Of a DNA stretch of 12,682 nucleotides, positions 6,582-12,682 are shown piece after piece (the first letter of the stretch is position 1; each line of letters starts with the position of its first letter). The translations under genes and the position numbers were made by a program. The stretch is from Elusimicrobiota bacterium. GTDB lineage: Bacteria; Elusimicrobiota; UBA8919. The stretch covers positions 1 through 12,682 of the forward strand of contig DMMW01000026.1 of NCBI GenBank assembly GCA_003452965.1, given 5' to 3'. Under the pieces are notes generated by a model. That model made no database searches. It saw only the letters and a list, made by a program, of their open reading frames with translations, and was not told the origin of the DNA.

Positions 6582-7487
6582 CTATTTTAATATTGCTTCT
6601 GTTAAATACTTAGCCGGATTCTGTGCTATGCCGTTTTTCCATATCTCATAATGGAGATGGGGGGCGGTTGCATAACCTGTTGAACCAACATATGCAATAA
6701 CCTGATTTTTTTTCACTTTTTGTCCTCGTTTTACAATTATAGAAGAACAATGCCCGTAACGAGTCATAAAGCCCCAACCATGATCAATAACTACTAATTT
6801 GCCATACCCGGGCTGCCAGTCAGCTAATATTACCTCGCCGTTAGCTGTAGTTTTAATAGGTGTTCCCCTGTCTGCTTCAATATCTATTGCCAAATGAATT
6901 TCTCTATTACCTTTGATTGGATGTACACGTGGACCAAACGGACAACTTATAGGTCCATAACAAGGAACAACAGAAGGGGTGGAAGCCCATCTTGATCTTT
7001 CGCTTTGTATAAATTTGTTCGTCTCAGCGAAACTTTCTTTAAGTTCATTGGTTTCGGTTTTAAGGGCGGAAAAGTGTTTGTTAAACTCACTGACTGTAAT
7101 CGTCAGTTTTTTTTCTTGCAGGTATTTCGTTACATTTTCAAGATCTGAAACTGATGGACCACCCGATTGAATAATTTTTTTCTTATCTTTTAATCCTAAT
7201 AATTTCTTTAGCTCTCTTTCAATTTCTTTTAAATTATCTGCCATTTGTCTTGTTTTAATAATTTCTTGCGTGAAATACTCTGTTTCTTTGACAAGAACCT
7301 TATTTTCGGAACTCATCGCCCAATAGTCAATTTGTTTATGTATTATTAAACCAGCCCAAACAACAATTCCGGTAAATATAATTGATAAAGCAATAACAAA
7401 CCCTTTTGATAAATCAAGAGATATAGGCCTTCTTGTGGAATGCGGCACTATCATTAATGTAAACATTTTAGATTTTTCTTTTTTCAT
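6582..7487 (-). CDS. Membrane-anchored M23 (LytM-type) peptidoglycan metallopeptidase
   Basis: This 301-residue protein is a zinc endopeptidase that would cut peptide cross-links of peptidoglycan in the periplasm. A short cytoplasmic N-terminus (FTLMIVPHSTRRP) precedes one transmembrane helix at about 29-49, then a charged, probably coiled-coil region at about 55-165, then the M23 domain at about 175-295. The zinc and catalytic residues are present: H198 and D202 in HLAID, H246 in RYGH, and H277/H279 in PHLHYE, so it should be active. CYGPISC (176-182) places two cysteines just before the FGPRVHP motif, where a disulfide could form. It is the first gene of the minus-strand pair with the bactofilin; such pairs act together in cell-shape control in other bacteria. 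A near-consensus promoter lies upstream, and GGA eight bases before the ATG is a weak ribosome-binding site. Confidence 0.9.
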   Translation of the reverse strand: MKKEKSKMFTLMIVPHSTRRPISLDLSKGFVIALSIIFTGIVVWAGLIIHKQIDYWAMSSENKVLVKETEYFTQEIIKTRQMADNLKEIERELKKLLGLKDKKKIIQSGGPSVSDLENVTKYLQEKKLTITVSEFNKHFSALKTETNELKESFAETNKFIQSERSRWASTPSVVPCYGPISCPFGPRVHPIKGNREIHLAIDIEADRGTPIKTTANGEVILADWQPGYGKLVVIDHGWGFMTRYGHCSSIIVKRGQKVKKNQVIAYVGSTGYATAPHLHYEIWKNGIAQNPAKYLTEAILK

Positions 7488-7513
7488 ATCATTTGTCCAA
7501 TAAAAAAGATAAA

Positions 7514-7533
7514 AAAACAGATTAATCTGTTTT
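7514..7533. promoter_or_regulatory. Perfect 20-base palindrome in the M23 gene leader
   Basis: AAAACAGATTAATCTGTTTT reads identically on both strands. It lies between the minus-strand promoter at 7547-7575 and the M23 start codon, covering about +7 to +27 of the predicted transcript. Its position and symmetry suit an operator for a dimeric regulator or a 5' leader hairpin; no regulator gene is nearby to favour either. Confidence 0.4.
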
Positions 7534-7546
7534 CTATTGCATTAAA

Positions 7547-7575
7547 AGTATAAAGAATTTTCAGCATTTTGTCAA
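7547..7575 (-). promoter_or_regulatory. Sigma-70 type promoter for the M23-bactofilin pair
   Basis: On the minus strand TTGACA (7575-7570) is a perfect -35 box. After exactly 17 bases comes TATACT (7552-7547), one mismatch from the -10 consensus. The predicted start is near 7540, giving a leader of about 53 bases. A second TTGACA (7600-7595) lies upstream but has no -10 box at the right distance. Confidence 0.75.
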
Positions 7576-7615
7576 GGGAAAAATGTTCCGGTAGTGTCAA
7601 GTATTAAAAAAAATA

Positions 7616-7644
7616 TTGATTTTTACTGCAAAATTTGATATAGT
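7616..7644 (+). promoter_or_regulatory. Sigma-70 type promoter for valS
   Basis: TTGATT (7616-7621) and TATAGT (7639-7644) are separated by 17 bases and match the consensus at 4 and 5 of 6 positions. The predicted start is near 7651, leaving a leader of about 92 bases before the valS ATG. The promoter diverges from the minus-strand promoter at 7547-7575, with about 40 bases between the two -35 boxes. Confidence 0.6.
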
Positions 7645-7655
7645 TATTAAAAATC

Positions 7656-7733
7656 AGCGTATAGCGTATAGGGGAGAGAGATTGGTGTTTGGTTTTAGTT
7701 TTTATTAACCTCTATACCCTATCCCCTAATCCC
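7656..7733 (+). repeat. Heptamer repeats and inverted repeat in the valS leader
   Basis: AGCGTAT is repeated in tandem (7656-7662, 7663-7669) and runs into a purine tract, GGGGAGAGAG. Downstream lie CTATACC (7712-7718), CTATCCC (7719-7725) and CTAATCCC (7726-7733), again with a period of about 7. TAGGGGA (7669-7675) can pair perfectly with TCCCCTA (7722-7728). No Shine-Dalgarno sequence precedes the valS ATG, and the only such tract in the leader (7671-7680) lies in one arm of this pairing. None of the usual T-box signatures was recognised. Whether this regulates valS or is a dispersed repeat cannot be told from sequence alone. Confidence 0.5.
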
Positions 7734-7742
7734 TGACATATT

Positions 7743-10619
7743 ATGGAAATCTCTAAAACTTACGAACCTAAAGAAATAGAAAAAAAATGGCTTAATTTCT
7801 GGGAAGAACAAAACCTTTACCATTCCGAGCCTAATAATAGCAAACCATTTACAATTGTAATACCTCCGCCAAACGTAACCGGCTCGCTACACATGGGACA
7901 CGCCCTTAATAATTTACTTCAAGATATAATAATCCGTTTTAAAAGGATGAATGGCTTCAATTCCTGCTGGGTTCCAGGCACTGATCATGGTGGAATTGCT
8001 ACTCAGAATGTGGTTGAAAGAATATTGAAAAAGGCTGGAATATTGAGGGAAAATATAGGGCGTAAGAAATTCCTTGAAGAAATGTGGAAATGGAGGAAAG
8101 AGACCGGAGATTCAATCTTAAGTCAATTGAACAAATTGGGCTGTTCTTGTGACTGGGATAAGATAAGCTTTACCATGGATGAGAAACGTTCAAAAGCTGT
8201 AAACCATGCTTTTATTAAATTATATGAAAAAGGGCTTATTTATCGCGGAGAACGAATTGTTGACTGGTGTCCCAGATGCGGAACCGCACTAAATGAAAGT
8301 GAAGTTGAACAGGAAGACGAAAAAGGAAAGCTCTGGTATATAAAATATCCCATTCAAAATGAAAACGGTAAATTTGTTACTGTTGCAACAACCCGACCGG
8401 AAACGATGTTAGGCGACACAGCGATTGCAGTTAATCCAAATGATGAAAGATACAAGAAATTATTAGGTAAAAATGCTGTTTTGCCTCTTGTAAACCGCAT
8501 AATTCCAATAATTGCCGATGAAATGGTTGACCCTAAATTCGGTACCGGTGCTGTTAAAATAACGCCTGCTCACGATAGAAACGATGCCGAAACCGCAAGA
8601 AGACATAATCTTATCTTAATTCATGCAATTGATAAAGAAGCTAAGATTAAAAATTCAATAATTAATGACCTTAATGGACAACCAATAAAAAATTTTGAAG
8701 CGAATGATTTAGTAGGCAAAGACCGTTACGAAGCAAGAAAAATACTTATTGAAAAATTAAAAGAAAAAGAGCTTTTAGAAAAGGAAGAAGAATATATTCT
8801 GCCAATTACAAGATGCTACAGATGTGCTACTGCCACTGAACCGTTAATTTCAAAACAATGGTTTCTGAAAATGAACGATATGGCAAAACGGGCATTGGAA
8901 TCTGCAAAAAATGAAGAAACAAAATTTTTCCCGGAAAAATGGCTAAAACCATATCTTTTATGGCTTGAAAACCTAAAAGACTGGTGCATCTCACGGCAAA
9001 TCTGGTGGGGACATCAAATACCACTATGGTATTGCATGAATTGTGCGGGAGAACATATACTCGGTTTATATCAAGATATGCCTGAAAAGTTTAATATACC
9101 TGGAGAAGTTGTTTCGCCGGGAACAATGGGTAGTATAAAATGGATGTTAGAAACATTAAAATTAACTCCTCAGAAAATAAAAGAAAAAGTTAAAGATTAT
9201 GAAGTGGGAAATATTAATATAAATTCAAAAGGTGTTTTTGCTTCTGAAACACAGCCGGAAAAATGCCCGCATTGTGGAAAATCGGATTTTATTCGTGACC
9301 CGGATGTTCTTGATACATGGTTTTCTTCAGCCCTCTGGCCTATGTCCGTTTTTGGCTGGCCTGAAGAAACAAAAGAGCTAAAATATTACTATCCAACTAA
9401 CGTATTGATTACAGGTCATGAAATACTATATTTATGGGTTGCACGAATGATTATGATGGGACTGGAATTCAGGAACCATGTTCCTTACCATGATGTTTAC
9501 ATACACGGCATTGTCCGCGATTCCAAGGGTAAGAAAATGTCAAAATCGCTTGGCAATGTTATTGACCCACTTGGTATTATGGAAAAATTCGGTACCGATG
9601 CATTGCGTTTTGCCCTTGCGTATCAGGGGATTCCCGGACGTGATATGCAGGTTTCGGATGAAAATTTTTTAATGGCAAGAAATTTTGCCAATAAGCTATG
9701 GAATGTTTCAAGATTTGTTATGATGAATTTAAATCAACAAGCCGTCATTCTGATCCCGACTTGTCGGGAGAATAATCACGATAGTTTAGAGTTAACCGAT
9801 AAATGGATTCTTTCGGAACTAAATTTAACTATAAAAAATGTGACCAATGCAATAGAAAGCTATAATCCCGCTGAAGCATCACGGCTCTTGTATGAGTTTA
9901 TCTGGTCAAAATATTGTGACTGGTACGTAGAATTTTCTAAAACCCGTCTATATGGCAATGACGAAAAAACAAAATTAACCACACAAAATGTTCATATTGA
10001 AATCCTTGAGAAAATACTTAAACTATTGCATCCGATAATGCCGTTTATAACCGAAGAAATCTTCCAAAATTTGAGACAACAACCAAAAAGTATCATGATT
10101 TCAGATTATCCCAAATACGATGAATCTGAAACCGACAAAACTGCAGATGAAGAAATCCGGGAGGTTATTGAAGTAATTACTGCAATTAGGAATATCCGCT
10201 CAGAAATGAATGTTAAACAATCGGATTTAGTAGATATAATAATAAGAATTGGTTCGGATGAATCTGAAAAAACAATCAATGAAAACAAACAATATATAAA
10301 CTCCTTGGCAAAAGTTAAAGAAATTAAATTTTCAAAAACTTCGGAAAAACCAAAATTATCTGCATCTGCTATAGTAGGAAATTGCGAAATTTTTGTTCTT
10401 TTGGAAGGCAAAATTGATTTAGAAAAAGAAAAAATACGGCTTGAATCGCTAATAAATAAAATCATTCAAGAATCAAAAGTTTACGAAAATAAGATTTCCA
10501 ATAAAAACTTTTTATTAAAGGCAAATCCCGAAGAAGTTGAGCGTGTAAAACAAAAACTTCAGGAACTTCAAAATAAAAAGAAAAAACTCGAAGAAAACAT
10601 TAAAACATTGTCCCAATAG
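7743..10619 (+). CDS. valS: Valyl-tRNA synthetase
   Basis: This 958-residue class Ia synthetase charges tRNA-Val with valine in the cytoplasm and edits mischarged threonine. The HIGH signature is HMGH (residues 50-53) after PPPNVTGSL, and KMSKS is at 598-602. The CP1 editing domain, about 190-350, contains TTRPETMLGD and is bracketed by a zinc-type pair, C176PRC179 and C358YRC361. A second pair, C431MNC434 and C508PHC511, is split by an unusually long 73-residue loop. RDPDVLDTWFSSALWP follows. The anticodon-binding region includes DKWILSEL, and the last ~70 residues form the charged coiled-coil arm typical of ValS. The length is at the long end for bacteria because of the loop. A 16-base GC palindrome is embedded at residues 671-676. 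No ribosome-binding site precedes the start, which is fixed by the family N-terminus (YEPKEIEKKW). Confidence 0.97.
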   Translation: MEISKTYEPKEIEKKWLNFWEEQNLYHSEPNNSKPFTIVIPPPNVTGSLHMGHALNNLLQDIIIRFKRMNGFNSCWVPGTDHGGIATQNVVERILKKAGILRENIGRKKFLEEMWKWRKETGDSILSQLNKLGCSCDWDKISFTMDEKRSKAVNHAFIKLYEKGLIYRGERIVDWCPRCGTALNESEVEQEDEKGKLWYIKYPIQNENGKFVTVATTRPETMLGDTAIAVNPNDERYKKLLGKNAVLPLVNRIIPIIADEMVDPKFGTGAVKITPAHDRNDAETARRHNLILIHAIDKEAKIKNSIINDLNGQPIKNFEANDLVGKDRYEARKILIEKLKEKELLEKEEEYILPITRCYRCATATEPLISKQWFLKMNDMAKRALESAKNEETKFFPEKWLKPYLLWLENLKDWCISRQIWWGHQIPLWYCMNCAGEHILGLYQDMPEKFNIPGEVVSPGTMGSIKWMLETLKLTPQKIKEKVKDYEVGNININSKGVFASETQPEKCPHCGKSDFIRDPDVLDTWFSSALWPMSVFGWPEETKELKYYYPTNVLITGHEILYLWVARMIMMGLEFRNHVPYHDVYIHGIVRDSKGKKMSKSLGNVIDPLGIMEKFGTDALRFALAYQGIPGRDMQVSDENFLMARNFANKLWNVSRFVMMNLNQQAVILIPTCRENNHDSLELTDKWILSELNLTIKNVTNAIESYNPAEASRLLYEFIWSKYCDWYVEFSKTRLYGNDEKTKLTTQNVHIEILEKILKLLHPIMPFITEEIFQNLRQQPKSIMISDYPKYDESETDKTADEEIREVIEVITAIRNIRSEMNVKQSDLVDIIIRIGSDESEKTINENKQYINSLAKVKEIKFSKTSEKPKLSASAIVGNCEIFVLLEGKIDLEKEKIRLESLINKIIQESKVYENKISNKNFLLKANPEEVERVKQKLQELQNKKKKLEENIKTLSQ
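9754..9769. repeat. GC-rich palindrome inside valS
   Basis: TCCCGACTTGTCGGGA has 7-base perfect arms around a 2-base centre and stands out from the AT-rich coding sequence. It encodes part of LIPTCRE (residues 670-676), in a linker between the catalytic core (ending near MMNLN) and the anticodon-binding domain (starting near LELTDKWIL). The frame is kept. It looks like a short dispersed palindromic element tolerated within a coding sequence. Confidence 0.6.
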
Positions 10620-10688
10620 GTAGCCCCAGGGGGGTACCTCGCTACCGGTTTAAATCTCTCTGAGATTTAAACCAGCGACCCTTCGGGT
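10619..10688 (+). repeat. Three consecutive hairpins between valS and the lipoprotein gene
   Basis: Starting at the valS stop codon are GGTAGC (10619-10624) with GCTACC (10641-10646); then directly GGTTTAAATCTC (10647-10658) with GAGATTTAAACC (10662-10673), a perfect 12-bp stem with a 3-base loop; then ACCC (10678-10681) with GGGT (10685-10688) around TTC. Outside the long stem, TCGCT (10639-10643) can also pair with AGCGA (10674-10678). No run of U follows the stems (AAATTTTGG only), so a classical intrinsic terminator is doubtful. It ends 10 bases before the ribosome-binding site of the next gene, so it may protect or regulate that message. Confidence 0.6.
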
Positions 10689-10698
10689 AAATTTTGGT

Positions 10699-10704
10699 AG
10701 GAGG
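10699..10704 (+). promoter_or_regulatory. Strong ribosome-binding site that fixes the lipoprotein start
   Basis: AGGAGG lies seven bases before the ATG at 10712. The frame is open further upstream (a start at 10694 is possible), but that start would place this site inside the gene. The site also gives a normal lipoprotein signal peptide directly after the ATG. Confidence 0.85.
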
Positions 10705-10711
10705 AAATAAT

Positions 10712-11281
10712 ATGAGAAAATTGTCTTTGGTTTTGCAGTTAGTTTTTGTGTCTGTTTTATTTGGTTGTTCAAGTTATTATCTTCAGCCGAAGAAAATAGT
10801 TGTACCGAAAAACCTTAAAAAATTTGCTATTCTTGAATTTAAGGATGAACGGACCGAAAAGGAAAAAAATAAGTATCAAAATCCTTCAAAGATAATTCAG
10901 GAAAAATTAATTGCAGGTCTGTCAAAAGAAGGCAAGTTGCAAATAGTAGAAAGACAGAATATTGACAAAATCCTTGAAGAGCAAAAACTTCAGGCAACCG
11001 GAATAACCGACGTGGCAACAGCAGTTCAAATAGGAAAACTGGCAAATGTGGATGCCATGATTTTTGGAAGCATCACTCAGTACGGCAGAACAATTTATCC
11101 TAGAGTAAAATTAAATATAAACCTAAGAATAGTAAATGTTGAAACAGGGACTATTACTTCTTCCATAGAACTTAGAGCAACAAAAAGTAACTGGATTTAT
11201 CCTTTAGAACTTTTGAATGATGTTGTAGAAAACGGCGTGGATAAACTTGCAAAAAAAATAACTGCAGAGGAAACAAAATGA
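10712..11281 (+). CDS. CsgG/LpoB-like envelope lipoprotein
   Basis: This 189-residue protein begins with a lipoprotein signal (MRKLSLVLQLVFVSVLFGC), so Cys19 should be lipidated. Ser rather than Asp at +2 suggests the outer membrane. Phe at -2 of the lipobox is slightly unusual. Residues about 33-180 fit the CsgG/LpoB-like fold: KFAILEFKDER, then the signature VERQNIDKILEEQKLQATGI, then IGKLANVDAMIFGSIT and a strand-rich end. Family members include the curli secretion channel CsgG and LpoB, which activates penicillin-binding proteins. No curli genes are here, so an envelope or cell-wall role is the safer inference. The stop overlaps the rph start by four bases (ATGA), which implies coupling to rph. 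Confidence 0.85.
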   Translation: MRKLSLVLQLVFVSVLFGCSSYYLQPKKIVVPKNLKKFAILEFKDERTEKEKNKYQNPSKIIQEKLIAGLSKEGKLQIVERQNIDKILEEQKLQATGITDVATAVQIGKLANVDAMIFGSITQYGRTIYPRVKLNINLRIVNVETGTITSSIELRATKSNWIYPLELLNDVVENGVDKLAKKITAEETK

Positions 11282-11988
11282 GAATAGATGATAGAAAATA
11301 TGATGAAATTAGAAAAATCAAAATTATTAGAAACTACCAGAAATTCGCGGATGCATCCTGCTTAATTCAATGCGGTAATACAAAGGTTTTATGCGCTGCG
11401 ACCATACAAAACTCTGTTCCTAACCACCTCAAGGACAGCGGTACCGGCTGGGTTTCATCCGAGTATGCTTTCTTACCGAGGGCAGGCACTCAAAGAAATT
11501 CCCGTCAGAGATCTATTTCTGCAGGACGAACGCAGGAAATCCAAAGACTAATCGGTAGATCCTTGAGATCCATAGTAGACTTATCTTTACTTGGAGAACG
11601 TTCTATATTAATTGACTGTGATGTTATCCAAGCGGACGGTGGTACGAGAACGACATCAATCAACGGTGCATTTATTACTCTTCATGATGCATTGAACAAA
11701 ATGCGAAACGAAGGATATATTGATAGGATTCCCATTAAAAACTATATCGGCGCCATTTCAGTAGGAATATATAATGGTGAAATACTGTTAGATTTATGTG
11801 CCAGTGAAGATAATAAGGCATCCGTTGATATGAATGTTGTTATGACCGATACCGGAAGATTCGTTGAAATTCAAGGTACGGGCGAGGAAGCAACTTTTTC
11901 TCAGAAAGACCTTGAAAGAATGCTTAAACTGGCAAAAAAGGGAATATCAGAAATAATTGAAATTCAAAAAAATGTCATTAAAAAATAG
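11278..11988 (+). CDS. rph: Ribonuclease PH
   Basis: This 236-residue protein is a phosphorolytic 3'-5' exoribonuclease that trims tRNA 3' ends and takes part in rRNA processing. The family core is clear: SEYAFLPRAGTQRNSR (61-76), GRTQEIQRLIGRSLR (83-97, with the phosphate-binding Arg84), GERSILIDCDVIQADGGTRT (106-125) and the C-terminal EIQGTGEEATFS. The length is normal. AGAGGA (11266-11271) lies six bases before the ATG. It overlaps the lipoprotein gene by 4 bases and the next gene by 17. An rph-rdgB pairing is common in bacteria. The usual Thr in LPRAT is replaced (LPRAG), a minor change. Confidence 0.96.
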   Translation: MRIDDRKYDEIRKIKIIRNYQKFADASCLIQCGNTKVLCAATIQNSVPNHLKDSGTGWVSSEYAFLPRAGTQRNSRQRSISAGRTQEIQRLIGRSLRSIVDLSLLGERSILIDCDVIQADGGTRTTSINGAFITLHDALNKMRNEGYIDRIPIKNYIGAISVGIYNGEILLDLCASEDNKASVDMNVVMTDTGRFVEIQGTGEEATFSQKDLERMLKLAKKGISEIIEIQKNVIKK

Positions 11989-12571
11989 TGAAATCATCTT
12001 AGCTACTCAAAATAAAGACAAAATCAGAGAAATCAGGAAAATACTTGGATATCATTTTAAAATTGTTACTCTCAAAAATTTCCCGGAAATAATTGAAGAC
12101 GGCAAAACATTAGAAGAAAATGCAATAAAAAAAGCAAAAACTATCTTTAAGATTACTAAAATAACTTCTATTGCCGATGACAGCGGTCTTGAAGTTGATT
12201 TTTTGGATGGCAAACCTGGAGTGTATTCAGCAAGATTTGCAGGTAAGAATTGCAAATATGAAGATAATAACAAAAAACTGCTGAAATTGCTGAAAGATGT
12301 TCATTATAAAAAAAGAAAAGCAAAATTCACAACAGTTGTTGCAATTGTTTTTGAAGATGGTTCAATAAAAACCACTTCAGGCTCAGTCTATGGATATATA
12401 ACAACTGAACCCAAGGGTAATAACGGATTCGGATACGATCCCATTTTTTATTATCCTAAACTTAAAAAAACTTTTGCACAACTAACGACACAACAAAAAA
12501 ATAAAATAAGCCATAGAGCAATCGCATTTAAAAAAGCAAAAAAACTTTTAGAGGCAGAAATTAGAGATTAG
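11972..12571 (+). CDS. rdgB: XTP/dITP pyrophosphatase (RdgB/HAM1 family)
   Basis: This 199-residue enzyme hydrolyses non-canonical purine nucleotides (XTP, dITP, ITP) to monophosphate and pyrophosphate, cleaning the nucleotide pool. Family motifs in order: ATQNKDKIREI (11-21), TLEENAIKKA (46-55), ADDSGLEVDFLDGKPGVYSARFAG (68-91, with the catalytic Asp pair 69-70), GNNGFGYDPIF (149-159) and KNKISHRAIA (176-185, with the nucleobase-binding SHR). The length is standard. The frame is open from a TTG at 11957, but ATG 11972 gives the normal N-terminus, where ILAT comes about eight residues in. It overlaps rph by 17 bases with no clear ribosome-binding site, so coupled translation is likely. Confidence 0.95.
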   Translation: MSLKNSEIILATQNKDKIREIRKILGYHFKIVTLKNFPEIIEDGKTLEENAIKKAKTIFKITKITSIADDSGLEVDFLDGKPGVYSARFAGKNCKYEDNNKKLLKLLKDVHYKKRKAKFTTVVAIVFEDGSIKTTSGSVYGYITTEPKGNNGFGYDPIFYYPKLKKTFAQLTTQQKNKISHRAIAFKKAKKLLEAEIRD

Positions 12572-12590
12572 CATACAGGGGAAAAAATTG

Positions 12591-12646
12591 TAGTTGCCGA
12601 GTTTACTCGGCGTTTCTCTAACAACACCAACCGAGATTGGCAACTA
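12591..12646 (+). terminator. Hairpin element after rdgB, possible terminator
   Basis: GCCGAG (12596-12601) and CTCGGC (12606-12611) form a perfect 6-bp GC stem with a TTTA loop, followed by GTTTCTCT, a weak U-rich run that could end transcription after rdgB. A larger pair encloses it: TAGTTGCC (12591-12598) with GGCAACTA (12639-12646). TGTAGTTGC also occurs at 56-64, tying this element to the spacer at the other end of the window. Confidence 0.45.
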
Positions 12647-12661
12647 TAATGTCAATGATTC

Positions 12662-12682
12662 AACATCGCCGAACCCTACACT
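12662..12682 (-). repeat. Dispersed repeat copy, inverted relative to 91-111
   Basis: The reverse complement of these 21 bases matches 91-111 at 19 of 21 positions, sharing TTCGGCGATGTT or TCGGCGATGTT. Both copies lie in spacers without genes. The copy runs into the window edge, so its true length cannot be seen. Confidence 0.5.

Noticed and set aside
7611..7742. T-box riboswitch upstream of valS
   Set aside because: The leader after the predicted start is only about 92 bases. I see no T-box consensus, specifier hairpin or terminator/antiterminator pair.
10106..10465. Minus-strand open frame of 119 codons in the 3' part of valS
   Set aside because: It is antisense to the ValS C-terminal arm, with serine/isoleucine-rich content typical of the complement of Lys/Glu-rich AT-rich coding sequence.
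10647..10673. Classical intrinsic terminator for valS
   Set aside because: The 12-bp stem is strong but not followed by a U-run, and another hairpin and a ribosome-binding site follow at once.
12572..12682. tRNA gene in the right-hand spacer
   Set aside because: The inverted pairs do not form a cloverleaf, and there is no T-loop sequence or acceptor stem of the right length.

Overview
The window is AT-rich DNA carrying eight protein-coding genes, all intact. The host looks like an uncultivated, low-GC bacterium with a Gram-negative type envelope: it has prepilin-type proteins, an outer-membrane style lipoprotein of the CsgG/LpoB type, a membrane-anchored M23 peptidase and a bactofilin. The style (giant pseudopilins, GC-rich palindromes and micro-repeats in the spacers of an AT-rich genome) recalls candidate phyla of the Elusimicrobiota/Omnitrophota sort, but no gene here fixes the phylum and this is only a guess. 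No rRNA, tRNA, transposase or CRISPR array was recognised, and no gene-free stretch exceeds 300 bases.

Layout. (1) 230-5885, plus strand: a three-gene pilin-like operon made of a PilX/GspK-like protein, a 1067-residue giant pseudopilin, and a GspJ-like pseudopilin that overlaps it. (2) 6018-7487, minus strand: a membrane-anchored M23/LytM metallopeptidase followed by a bactofilin, a pairing known elsewhere for local cell-wall remodelling. This block converges on the pilin operon over an AT-rich inverted repeat. (3) 7488-7742: a divergent promoter region with a near-consensus sigma-70 type promoter on each strand. (4) 7743-12571, plus strand: valS, then a CsgG/LpoB-like lipoprotein, rph (RNase PH) and rdgB (XTP/dITP pyrophosphatase). 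The last three overlap one another and are probably co-transcribed.

How the parts may work together. The pilin block probably builds the tip of a type IV pilus or type II secretion-like pseudopilus, with the giant protein supplying a large extracellular domain; the assembly ATPase, platform protein and prepilin peptidase are not in the window. The bactofilin/M23 pair would act on the cell wall at a scaffolded site. ValS, RNase PH and RdgB are housekeeping functions.

The most unusual features are the giant pseudopilin with its unrecognised ectodomain, and the spacers. Nearly every spacer over 90 bases carries GC-rich inverted repeats or 7-8 base tandem micro-repeats with words shared between spacers. 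One comparable GC-rich palindrome lies inside the valS reading frame.
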